Positions 35,012 through 42,994 of a DNA stretch of 64,000 nucleotides are shown here, one piece after another. Origin of the DNA: Sporomusa sphaeroides DSM 2875 (lineage in GTDB: Bacteria; Bacillota; Negativicutes; Sporomusales; Sporomusaceae); contig NZ_CP146991.1 in assembly GCF_001941975.2 (NCBI RefSeq), positions 576,501 to 640,500 of the forward strand, in the 5' to 3' direction. The notes under the pieces are model-generated. The model searched no databases. It had not been told where the DNA came from and saw nothing but the letters and a program-made list of their open reading frames with translations. Each line of letters begins with the position of its first letter. Position 1 is the stretch's first letter. A program made the position numbers and the translations under genes.

Positions 35012-36934
35012 TTGCTGATAAATAAAATTGCTCTTATTGCTCCTAACAGGGACTTTGCTTTGCAGGCCTCGGATCTCTTCAACGAGTGGGGGGAGAAGAT
35101 TCATGTGGCGGTGGCTTCCGGGGAAGATGTTATTGCCATCGCGCAGCAACTCAGCGAAAGAGGGATAGACGCCCTTATTTGTTATGCGGCTTTTGCGGAA
35201 ACTATAAAAACAACAGTTAATATTCCCACAGTCTGTCTTTGTCCTGATATTTTTGATATTTTGCAGAGTTTGCAGAACATAACGGTATGGCTGGCAAAAA
35301 CAGGCCGTCTGGCCGATGCGGTGCTGGGATTAACCGGCGAAGCCATTCACGGAGATATTGCTGCGGTTGCCGATATCCTGGGCTGCAAGACTAAAATCTT
35401 GTCCGGCAGCAGGGAGACGGCTCCGGCTGAGGTGACGGCTGTTGTTATCGCAACTGCCAGGATAGCGGACAACCGGGAGGTTGAGCCGGAGTATACGGCA
35501 GCAGGTATTCCTTGTTTTTCTGTAACCATTGGTCATGAAACGGTATCCAAGTCAGTGCGGCAGGCGCAGGAACTGCTCCGGGCAGGTCATGTCGACCGGG
35601 TAAGACTGGAACAGTTTAAAGCCATCATGGAGTTTACGGGAGAGGGAATTGTTGCCGTTGACAGCCAGCGGCAGATTGTCTACCTAAATCACACGGCAGA
35701 AAAGTTGTTGAAAAAGAGTAAAGATCAGATGGTAGGCTGCCTTGCCGTTACTGTTTTTCCGGATATAAATCTTGATGATACGCTGCGATACGGACAGACA
35801 AGAACCGTATCGCTTACCGATGGCGGCGAACAGGGTTTCACTTGCCGGATTGTTCCCATGCTTATAAGCGGACAAGCGGTGGGTGCTGTAATAACTATTG
35901 TTGAAGTGTCGCTGCTTAAGGAACGGGACAAAGCAGGCAAGGCGCTGGTGGAAAGTGGTTATACGGCAAACTATACTTTCGATGATTATATTACAGTCAA
36001 TGCGTTCATGCAGGAAATGCTGGAGGCAGCTAAAAGCTATGCTTGTGTGGATTCGACAATTCTCATACATGGTGATACCGGGACAGGCAAAGAAATTATT
36101 GCACAAAGTATTCATAATTATAGTCAACGCAGCCGGAGTCCTTTTGTTGCCGTGAACTGTGCCGCTTTGCCGGAAAGTCTGTTGGAAAGCGAGCTGTTTG
36201 GCTATGAATGCGGGGCTTTCACCGGTGCCCGTAAGAATGGCAAAAAAGGCCTGTTTGAACAGGCCGATAAAGGAACCATTTTCCTTGATGAAATCGGGGA
36301 AATTTCTCCGGGAACGCAGTCCCGGTTGCTGCGGGTGCTGCAGCAGCGTGAGATTATGCGGATTGGCGGGGACCGGGTCATCGCTGTTGATGTCAGTATT
36401 ATTGCGGCAACCCATAGAGATCTGACAGAACTCATGGAAAAGGGGTTATTCCGGCGGGATCTTTATCACCGGTTAAATATTTTGCAGCTAAGATTGCTGC
36501 CGCTTGCCGACAGGCCGGAAGATATACCGCTTTTATCCCATAGTATCAGTAAAAAATATGCTGCTAAACTGCTTAAGCAGCCATTGCATTTTAATGCCGG
36601 GGCCATGGGCGTTCTGACCCGGTATCCCTGGCCGGGAAATGTCAGAGAGTTAGAGGGCGTGATCGAACGGCTGATGATTCTTAAAAAAGATGCGGTGGTT
36701 ACTGCCGAGGATGTAAAAAAGGTTTTGGACAGAAGCTGTGATTGCCGGGGAAATGGCGTTAGAGTGGTGCCGCAGGGAACCTTGGCAGAAATTGAGCATG
36801 CCGTAATTATGCAGGTTTTAAAAGAAACCGGCAGCCATGAGCAAACGGCAAAAATTCTCGGGATTAGTACCACAACCATTTGGCGGAAACTAAGATCATT
36901 TCAAAATGAAATAATTGATTTCAAAATGCAATAA
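35012..36934 (+). CDS. Sigma-54-dependent activator with PrpR-N and PAS domains
   Basis: 640 residues from TTG 35012 behind AGGAGGG. Order: PrpR N-terminal ligand-binding domain (about 1-190), a PAS domain (about 200-310), sigma-54 AAA+ domain with Walker A GDTGTGKE, the sigma-54 contact loop GAFTGA and Walker B TIFLDEIGE, then a Fis-type helix-turn-helix (AEIEHAVIMQVLKETGSHEQ…). It activates sigma-54 promoters when its N-domain binds a small molecule. A well-formed -24/-12 promoter lies 175 bp after its stop, before the acid-sugar kinase, which is the likely target. Confidence 0.93.
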   Translation: MLINKIALIAPNRDFALQASDLFNEWGEKIHVAVASGEDVIAIAQQLSERGIDALICYAAFAETIKTTVNIPTVCLCPDIFDILQSLQNITVWLAKTGRLADAVLGLTGEAIHGDIAAVADILGCKTKILSGSRETAPAEVTAVVIATARIADNREVEPEYTAAGIPCFSVTIGHETVSKSVRQAQELLRAGHVDRVRLEQFKAIMEFTGEGIVAVDSQRQIVYLNHTAEKLLKKSKDQMVGCLAVTVFPDINLDDTLRYGQTRTVSLTDGGEQGFTCRIVPMLISGQAVGAVITIVEVSLLKERDKAGKALVESGYTANYTFDDYITVNAFMQEMLEAAKSYACVDSTILIHGDTGTGKEIIAQSIHNYSQRSRSPFVAVNCAALPESLLESELFGYECGAFTGARKNGKKGLFEQADKGTIFLDEIGEISPGTQSRLLRVLQQREIMRIGGDRVIAVDVSIIAATHRDLTELMEKGLFRRDLYHRLNILQLRLLPLADRPEDIPLLSHSISKKYAAKLLKQPLHFNAGAMGVLTRYPWPGNVRELEGVIERLMILKKDAVVTAEDVKKVLDRSCDCRGNGVRVVPQGTLAEIEHAVIMQVLKETGSHEQTAKILGISTTTIWRKLRSFQNEIIDFKMQ

Positions 36935-36964
36935 ATCTAAAAAGCCATTGGAGCTATAAAATTA

Positions 36965-37005
36965 GCCATGCGTGTAGCTGAGACTGCGCACATGGCTTTC
37001 GTTTT
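36965..37005 (+). terminator. Hairpin after the sigma-54 activator gene
   Basis: GCCATG-CGTGTAG pairs with CTGCGCA-CATGGC (one mismatch, two G-T pairs), followed by TTTCGTTTT. Likely terminator; as an upstream dyad it might also be an activator site for the sigma-54 promoter about 115 bp downstream. Confidence 0.65.
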
Positions 37006-37108
37006 GCAATAATCCATACCTGACTAAGAAATTAGCCTAGTGGAACTATTTCGACAACAGTCCCTAAAATACTGGGTTTTACGATATAATGAGCATATGG
37101 TTTGGTAT

Positions 37109-37124
37109 TGGCATGAAACATGCA
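37109..37124 (+). promoter_or_regulatory. Sigma-54 (-24/-12) promoter
   Basis: TTGGCATGAAACATGCA contains TGGCA at -24 and TGC at -12 with the invariant GG and GC exactly 12 bp apart (consensus TGGCAY-N5-TTGCW). The transcript would start near 37135, just before the kinase ATG at 37158. Confidence 0.75.
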
Positions 37125-37157
37125 ATATATAAGATCAGAAATGGAGCTGGAGCTATA

Positions 37158-38405
37158 ATGAAGCGGTTAGCGATTATTGCAGATAACCTAATCGGTGCAA
37201 ATGACGCAGGCGTGCAATTCCGGAAGTTTGGATTCAGTACGCAAGTGGTGCTTGACTACGCAAGACTACTGGACCACAGTGCCGGGGTTGATGTGCTTGC
37301 CGTTAACACCAATTCCCGGAAAATGTCGGCCCAGGCAGCCTATGAGCGTGTCTGTCAAATTGGGTCAACTCTCAGCAAGCTTGGTTTCCGGCGCTTTTAT
37401 AAGAAGATTGATTCTACCTTACGCGGTAATATTGCGGAAGAAATACAAGCCATGCTGGAATCGCTGTCACTCTCCCTGGCGGTCATCGTGCCATCCTATC
37501 CTGCCCATGGCAGAATTGTAGAGAATGGTTATTTGCAGATTCTCCAGGCTTGGGGTGATGACAGCAGGCCGCTGCCTGTCTGTTATGTCCCGTCAATCGT
37601 AAAGCCTGCCGCTGAGACTCCGGTGGCTGTTTTAACCCTAAGAGATGTACGGCAGGGTGAGAAAAAACTTATTCAAAAAATTACCAAGCTGCACGCTGCA
37701 GGCATTCACCTTATTGCCGTTGATGCTGTGGCAGATGAAGACTTGCGGACAATTGCCATTGCCGTCAGCAACATTGATATTCCCTGCCTTGCCGTCGGCT
37801 CTGCCGGTCTGGCGGGAAATTTGCCGATTGCCTGGAAGATCGCTGACCAAGGGCCCGCAAACTTACGGCAAGGAACGATGATTGTTGCCGGAACGCTAAA
37901 TCATGTTACGGCCGAACAAATCGTAAGCGTGCTGGATTATCCCAATACCGAGTTAATTGCTATTCATGCTGCTGAAGTGTATGAAGGCCATACAACCACA
38001 GTGCGGCAGCAGATAATCGCCAGAGTGGAAACGGCGCTGGCAGGCGGCAGGATTCCGGTTCTTGTAACAGATATGCTGCTTATGAACCGCAATGATGCCG
38101 GAGCGTTAAGTTTATCGGTACAAGTGCAAAAATACGGTCAGATCATAACCAATTTACTGGGAGACATTACCCGCGAAATTGTAAAAGGGCAGGGGCTGCG
38201 TAATCTTGTTATTTCCGGAGGTGGTACAACAACAAGTATTTGCAATACATTAGGGATAACGCTGATTGATCTTGAGCGGGAATTGCTCCCAGGCATCCCG
38301 GTTGGTAAAGCGGTGGGCAATAGCTGTGACGGATTGCGCCTGATTACTAAGGCCGGCGGCTTTGGCAAGCGGAACTCTCTTCGCAAAGTGCTGGAATTGC
38401 TATAA
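37158..38405 (+). CDS. Four-carbon acid sugar kinase family protein (DUF1537)
   Basis: 415 residues. The N-terminal motif IADNLIGANDAG corresponds to the family's IADDLTGA-D-xG, here with Asp to Asn and Thr to Ile; YKKIDSTLRGN and the C-terminal nucleotide-binding ISGGGTTTSICNTLGI are also typical. Members phosphorylate threonate, erythronate and related four-carbon acids at O4 or other acids. The start is ATG 37158 with GGAG upstream; a longer frame from 37089 would run through the sigma-54 promoter. It leads a unit with dehydratase 3, PanB3, an ACS-family importer and an SDR. The usual partner PdxA2 is absent, so the product's fate is unclear. Confidence 0.87.
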   Translation: MKRLAIIADNLIGANDAGVQFRKFGFSTQVVLDYARLLDHSAGVDVLAVNTNSRKMSAQAAYERVCQIGSTLSKLGFRRFYKKIDSTLRGNIAEEIQAMLESLSLSLAVIVPSYPAHGRIVENGYLQILQAWGDDSRPLPVCYVPSIVKPAAETPVAVLTLRDVRQGEKKLIQKITKLHAAGIHLIAVDAVADEDLRTIAIAVSNIDIPCLAVGSAGLAGNLPIAWKIADQGPANLRQGTMIVAGTLNHVTAEQIVSVLDYPNTELIAIHAAEVYEGHTTTVRQQIIARVETALAGGRIPVLVTDMLLMNRNDAGALSLSVQVQKYGQIITNLLGDITREIVKGQGLRNLVISGGGTTTSICNTLGITLIDLERELLPGIPVGKAVGNSCDGLRLITKAGGFGKRNSLRKVLELL

Positions 38406-38425
38406 GGTACGATTGTTTGACACAA

Positions 38426-38510
38426 GATGACAAGATTCCTAATGGAGATGTCAAAAAATTCAGAAGGTAAAGATGCCTTTTTTCAGGAATAGTTATAATC
38501 ATAAGGCATA
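38426..38510 (+). promoter_or_regulatory. Conserved 85-bp promoter region, copy 2
   Basis: Same layout as copy 1: direct repeats GATGACAAGATTC (38426) and GATGTCAAAAAATTC (38447) 21 bp apart, then a perfect -10 TATAAT (38494-38499), 47 bp after the second repeat. One base inserted and one lost around the T-run keep the spacing equal in both copies, which suggests selection on geometry. A CodY-box-like CTGAAAATT follows at 38512. Confidence 0.68.
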
Positions 38511-38598
38511 TCTGAAAATTAGCTTATTTACCGGAGCAAGATTCACGGAATAAGAGCAATCATAAAGACCGCATTATTTTTAAAGGAGGTCGATTTTT

Positions 38599-40329
38599 AT
38601 GAGTTGTGGTTGCAGCCGCAGCCAGCAATTACGCAAAGTCAATTATCAGGGAGACGGCTTACGGGCCGGAATGCAGTGGGACGAGCCGGATTTGGGAAAA
38701 CTCCAGATTTTAATTGATACAGTCCATGGCGACAGCCATCCTGGCAGCAGCCATTTGGGAGGACTGGCCGACGAAGCAAAAATCGGTGTTTATGAATCAC
38801 AAGGCAAGCCGGCGGTTTATGCGGTTACCGATATCTGTGACGGTATCGCCATGGCGCATGACGGGATGAATTACTCCTTGGCAAGCCGGGAAATCATGTC
38901 CTTTATGTTTGAAATCCACGCCCTGGCATCACCCTTTGACGGCGCTGTGTTTATGGCTTCCTGTGACAAGTCGGTTCCCGCGCAGTTAATGACCATGCTG
39001 AGGCTTGATATGGCCACTCTCCATGTGACCGGCGGTTCCATGCTCAGCGGTCCCAATTATATGTCCTCCGAAATTCTCTACGGAGCCGGTGACAAGTATG
39101 TCAAAGGTGAGATGACCGAACAGGAACTCATGTATTATTCGCGTAACTGCTGTCCCAGCGCCGGTGCTTGCCAGTTTATCGGCACAGCAAGCACGATGCA
39201 GTGCATGTCGGAGGCCCTTGGCCTGGCTTTGCCGGGGAATGCTCTGGCCGCCGCCTACACCACCCATTTGACCCGCTATGCCCGGCGAGCCGGACGGCAA
39301 ATTATTGATAATGTAAAGAAGTCCCTGATTCCCCGTAAGTTTATCAGCCGGAAAAATTTCATGAACGCCCTGATGGTTCATGCCGCGCTGGGAGGCTCAA
39401 CCAACGCCCTGCTGCATCTGCCGGCTATTGCCCGTGAAGTGGGGATTGCGATAGACCAGCAGGAGTTTGATGCCATCAACCGGGAAGTTCCTGTGCTTGT
39501 CAGCCTGAAAACAGGCGGTCAATGGCCCACAGACCTGTTCTGGTATGCCGGCGGGGTACCGGCGCTGATGCGGGAATTGAAGGATATGCTGTATCTTGAC
39601 GCGATGACGGTTACCGGCAAGACGGTGGGTGAAAACCTGGATGAGCTGGAAGCGACAGGCTGGTTTGCCGAAGTGAACAGCTACCTGAGCAACTATAAGC
39701 TGCAGGCGGGCGATATTGTTAAAACCCGGAAAAATCCGGTGAAACCCCAGGGGAATATCAAAATTCTCAAAGGCAATCTGGCACCGGAAGGAGCTGTCAT
39801 TAAGTTATCCGGTGTGGATGAAGCTATCCATAATTTTACCGGAACCGCGCGGGTATTTGATTCAGAGGAAGAAGCGGTGGCAGAGCTTCTGGCAGGAAAG
39901 ATCGGTCCCAATACCGCTATCTTTATCCGCTTTGAAGGTCCGAAAGGCTCAGGCATGCCTGAAATGCTGCGGACGACAGAAGCCCTCTGGAATATGCCGG
40001 AGCTGTCAAGCAGTGTGGCTCTGTTTACCGACGGGCGCTTCTCCGGTGCGACCCGGGGACCGGCTGTCGGCCACATAGCCCCGGAAGCCATAGAAGGCGG
40101 GCCGATTGCTTATCTTGAGGACGGCGACATGATTCATATGGATGTTGCTGCCCGCACACTGGATATTGTCGGGATTAATGGCAGGGAAGCCGCACCGCAG
40201 GAAGTGGCGGCCGTGCTGGCGGAACGCAAAAAGACGAAGGTATTTCCGGTAAAAGATACGACACCGCTGCTAAGAATGTACAAAAAACTGGCCCGTACCT
40301 GTACCGAGGGCGCAGGCTTGGATATCTAA
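38599..40329 (+). CDS. IlvD/Edd-family dehydratase 3 (YjhG/YagF-like)
   Basis: 576 residues. It differs from dehydratases 1 and 2 and resembles the E. coli xylonate dehydratases YjhG/YagF: TDICDGIAMAHDGMNY, MASCDKSVPAQLM, CPSAGACQFIGTASTMQC, VHAALGGSTNALLHLPAIA and RFEGPKGSGMPEM. YjhG/YagF dehydrate pentonic acids to 2-keto-3-deoxy acids. Here the next gene is not a DapA-type aldolase but a PanB-type enzyme, 63 bp on. It has its own activator-type promoter region (38426). A Cys-containing N-terminus MSCGCSR is unusual and could bind metal. Confidence 0.92.
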   Translation: MSCGCSRSQQLRKVNYQGDGLRAGMQWDEPDLGKLQILIDTVHGDSHPGSSHLGGLADEAKIGVYESQGKPAVYAVTDICDGIAMAHDGMNYSLASREIMSFMFEIHALASPFDGAVFMASCDKSVPAQLMTMLRLDMATLHVTGGSMLSGPNYMSSEILYGAGDKYVKGEMTEQELMYYSRNCCPSAGACQFIGTASTMQCMSEALGLALPGNALAAAYTTHLTRYARRAGRQIIDNVKKSLIPRKFISRKNFMNALMVHAALGGSTNALLHLPAIAREVGIAIDQQEFDAINREVPVLVSLKTGGQWPTDLFWYAGGVPALMRELKDMLYLDAMTVTGKTVGENLDELEATGWFAEVNSYLSNYKLQAGDIVKTRKNPVKPQGNIKILKGNLAPEGAVIKLSGVDEAIHNFTGTARVFDSEEEAVAELLAGKIGPNTAIFIRFEGPKGSGMPEMLRTTEALWNMPELSSSVALFTDGRFSGATRGPAVGHIAPEAIEGGPIAYLEDGDMIHMDVAARTLDIVGINGREAAPQEVAAVLAERKKTKVFPVKDTTPLLRMYKKLARTCTEGAGLDI

Positions 40330-40392
40330 GCAGTCACCTACGCAGCCGGTAGTTATAGTTAGATAAAAATAAAGAGGAAAGCAGGCGATAGC

Positions 40393-41244
40393 ATGGCAAA
40401 GAAGACAATTAATGATTTTGCGCAAATGGTGGAAAATGGAGAGAAGATTGTATATTTGACGGCATATGATTATCTTACGGCTAAAATGCAGGAAAAAGCC
40501 GGGGTTGATATGATCCTGGTGGGTGATTCGCTGGGGATGGTGTGCCTGGGTTATGATACCACCTTCCCGGTAACAATGGATGATATGGTCCGTCATTGCC
40601 AGGCAGTACGCCGTGGCGCACCCAATACCTTTATTGTCGGCGATATGCCGTATATGTCCTACCAGAAATCCGACGAAGACGCCGTAGCCAATGCCGGTCG
40701 TTTGGTGAAAGAAGCGCTGGTGGATTGCATCAAATTAGAGGGCGGCGGCCCGCTCATTGCCAGCCGGATTAGAGCTATCCAGCAAGCCGGTATCCTGGTT
40801 ATGGGTCATATTGGCCTGACCCCGCAGCTCATGGGCCAAATCGGTGGTTACAAAGCCCAGGGCCGCAGTGCGTCGGCTGCGATGAAAATTGTAAATGAGG
40901 CCAAAGCCGTTGAAGCAGCCGGTGCCTTCAGTATTCTGGTGGAAGGTGTGCCGACGGCGGTAGGCAAAGCCATTGCCGACAGGGCCGGTATTCCGATTCT
41001 GGGTATTGGCGCCGGTTCCGGCACCCACGGTCAGCTGCTGATCTATGCCGACATGGTTGGCATGTATGATAACTTTACGCCGAAATTTGTGAAGAAATAC
41101 GCCAATGTTGGCGAACACCTGACCAACGCTTTTAAAGCATATACCGAGGAAGTCCGGCAGGGACAATTCCCGGATGATGCGGAGCATACTTACAAAATGA
41201 GCGCTGCCGAAGAAGCAGAATTCTTAGCAGCGTTGGAAAAGTAA
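40393..41244 (+). CDS. PanB-type hydroxymethyltransferase/aldolase (PanB3)
   Basis: 283 residues, almost identical to PanB2 at 26217 at both DNA and protein level (differences scattered at third codon positions; protein differs at one internal residue, G to D, and five near the C-terminus). All PanB catalytic motifs are kept (LVGDSLGM, VGDMPYM, KLEGG, VEGVP, GIGAGSGTHGQ). It lies right after the YjhG-like dehydratase and before an organic-anion importer. The recent duplication beside a second, different dehydratase argues that the PanB reaction is a shared step of the catabolic modules. Confidence 0.93.
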   Translation: MAKKTINDFAQMVENGEKIVYLTAYDYLTAKMQEKAGVDMILVGDSLGMVCLGYDTTFPVTMDDMVRHCQAVRRGAPNTFIVGDMPYMSYQKSDEDAVANAGRLVKEALVDCIKLEGGGPLIASRIRAIQQAGILVMGHIGLTPQLMGQIGGYKAQGRSASAAMKIVNEAKAVEAAGAFSILVEGVPTAVGKAIADRAGIPILGIGAGSGTHGQLLIYADMVGMYDNFTPKFVKKYANVGEHLTNAFKAYTEEVRQGQFPDDAEHTYKMSAAEEAEFLAALEK

Positions 41245-41258
41245 GCTGCCGGCAGGGG

Positions 41259-41286
41259 AGTCCATCACCGGTCAAGGTGATGGACT
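41259..41286 (+). terminator. Hairpin after PanB3
   Basis: AGTCCATCACC and GGTGATGGACT form a perfect 11-bp stem with a GGTCAA loop; no T-tract, so termination may be partial. Confidence 0.55.
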
Positions 41287-41476
41287 GGCCCTCATAAATT
41301 TGTAGCTTAGCTAGAGTAACATACAGTATCATGGCTGGCTAAATTTTAAAAAATGCAATAAGGGAGGCTGATATATACAAGCTAAATACCGCTTTAAAAG
41401 ACAGAATGTTCAAAAACGTACAAAGTGGTACTGGTCACACGAAAAAATTATGCAATTATATTTGGAGGTGTGTTGA

Positions 41477-42805
41477 TTGGCAAATGTAGTCTTTACCGAA
41501 GAACGCGAAAACCAGCTTATGAGTAAAATACGCTGGAAGATTGTGCCGTATGTTATGCTGTTGTATATTGTGGCTATGCTGGACCGGGTAAATATCGGTT
41601 TTGCTGCGCTGCAGATGAACAAGGATTTGGGAATCAGTGCGAGCATGTTTGGTATGCTGGCCGGTGTCTTCTTCATAACTTATTTCTTTTTTGAGGTTCC
41701 CAGTAATGTTATCATGCATAAAGTGGGCGCCCGCAAGTGGATTGCCAGGATTCTTGTCAGCTGGGGCTTGGTAACGGTTTTCCTGGCTTTTGCCCAAAAC
41801 GTTACTCATGTTGCCATCCTGCGGGGTCTGCTTGGTGCTGCTGAAGCCGGTTTTTATCCCTGCATCGTTCTGTACTTTACTTTCTGGTTCCCGACAAAGC
41901 ATTTTGCGAAAACCATGTCACTGTTTATGTGCGGCATGGCGCTGGCTAATATCATCGTCGGCCCGATATCGTCCTGGATCATGGAGAATGTGACCTGGAT
42001 GGGAATGGCCGGCTGGCGCTGGATGTTCATTTTGGAAGGACTGCCTGCTGTCATCCTGGGTTTTGTTACTTTGTTTATTCTGGTTGACAGACCTGATCAG
42101 GCTAAGTTTCTTACCGATGAAGAGAAGCAATGGCTGATGGCCGAATTAGAGCGCGAGCATGTGGCCAAACAATTAAAGGTTAAAGTTGCCAGCAAATGGG
42201 AAGTGTTTAAAAACTCCCGCGTGTGGCATCTGTCGTTCTGCTATCTTTGCTATGTTCTTGCTCTCTATGGCCTTGGCATGTGGATGCCGCAGATATTGAA
42301 AAATCTGGCAAAGGCTATGAGTTTATCTAACATCGGACTGATCTCCACAATTCCTTATATGTGCGCTATTATTGCTATGGTTTATGTTGCCAGACGTTCT
42401 GACGCCATGCAGGAACGCCGGTATCATACAGCCTTGCCGATCGGGATAGCCTTCTTTGGCTTGATTGGTTTAACTATGACCGATAATCTCATGACCTCTA
42501 TGCTGCTGCTTTGTGTAAGCCAAATGGGTATTTATGCGTTTGTCGGTACATTCTGGTCCTTGCCGAATATGTACCTGTCGGAAGCTACCGCTGCCGTCGG
42601 CATTGCCATCATTAACTCGGTTGGCAACTTAGGCGGGTTCTTCGGACCTTATATGGTCGGCTTCCTGAAAGATGCAACAGGCTCGACCAACGCAGGTATG
42701 TATTTCTTGGCGACCTTCGCTATTCTCGGCACAATTTCAGTACTTGCCATCCCCAAAAAGGAAGCGGCTGCTGAATCATTAAAGCAACCCGGAATAAAGG
42801 CATAA
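41477..42805 (+). CDS. MFS anion:cation symporter (ACS family), sugar-acid importer
   Basis: 442 residues, 12 membrane helices. The opening KIRWKIVPYVMLLYIVAMLD-RVNIGFA and the loop MHKVGARKWIARI with RGLLGAAEAGFYPC are typical of the ACS family, whose members import hexuronates, galactonate, tartrate, glucarate or phthalate with protons. The start is TTG 41477, 8 bp after GGAGG. In this locus it is the likely uptake system for the acid that the three dehydratases handle. A terminator follows at 42811. Confidence 0.93.
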   Translation: MANVVFTEERENQLMSKIRWKIVPYVMLLYIVAMLDRVNIGFAALQMNKDLGISASMFGMLAGVFFITYFFFEVPSNVIMHKVGARKWIARILVSWGLVTVFLAFAQNVTHVAILRGLLGAAEAGFYPCIVLYFTFWFPTKHFAKTMSLFMCGMALANIIVGPISSWIMENVTWMGMAGWRWMFILEGLPAVILGFVTLFILVDRPDQAKFLTDEEKQWLMAELEREHVAKQLKVKVASKWEVFKNSRVWHLSFCYLCYVLALYGLGMWMPQILKNLAKAMSLSNIGLISTIPYMCAIIAMVYVARRSDAMQERRYHTALPIGIAFFGLIGLTMTDNLMTSMLLLCVSQMGIYAFVGTFWSLPNMYLSEATAAVGIAIINSVGNLGGFFGPYMVGFLKDATGSTNAGMYFLATFAILGTISVLAIPKKEAAAESLKQPGIKA

Positions 42806-42810
42806 CTGGC

Positions 42811-42844
42811 AGAAGGCTGTGAGAAAAACATCTCATAGCCTTCT
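42811..42844 (+). terminator. Terminator of the MFS importer gene
   Basis: AGAAGGCTGTGAGA-AAAACA-TCTCATAGCCTTCT followed by a short T-rich segment. Confidence 0.75.
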
Positions 42845-42890
42845 GTTGTCCTAACGGCAAGCATATGTTTTGCATGCTACTACAAGACCC

Positions 42891-42960
42891 TGGTGCGGGC
42901 GGCCGTCATCCAACGCTGGGCCGCTGGCGCTTCTTAGGCATAGCGGCCACCTGCACCGCC
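42891..42960. repeat. GC-rich palindromic repeat
   Basis: About 70 bp: GGTGCGGGCGGCCG near the left end pairs loosely with AGCGGCCACCTGCACC at the right. Its left 40 bases match the element at 27146-27188. Probably a REP/MITE-like sequence. Confidence 0.55.
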
Positions 42961-42994
42961 CAAGTGGTTTTTCTTATCTAAGGAGGTATTGAGC

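Noticed and set aside
35684-36415. Minus-strand frame of 243 codons
   Set aside because: Lies wholly antisense to the sigma-54 activator, which has all its domain motifs; no recognisable protein features.
23446-38520. CodY boxes in front of dehydratases 1 and 3 (AATTCAGAAGG; GCATATCTGAAAATT)
   Set aside because: Four to five mismatches to the consensus each, and the first is part of the conserved 85-bp region that is better explained by another activator. Not strong enough to list as sites.
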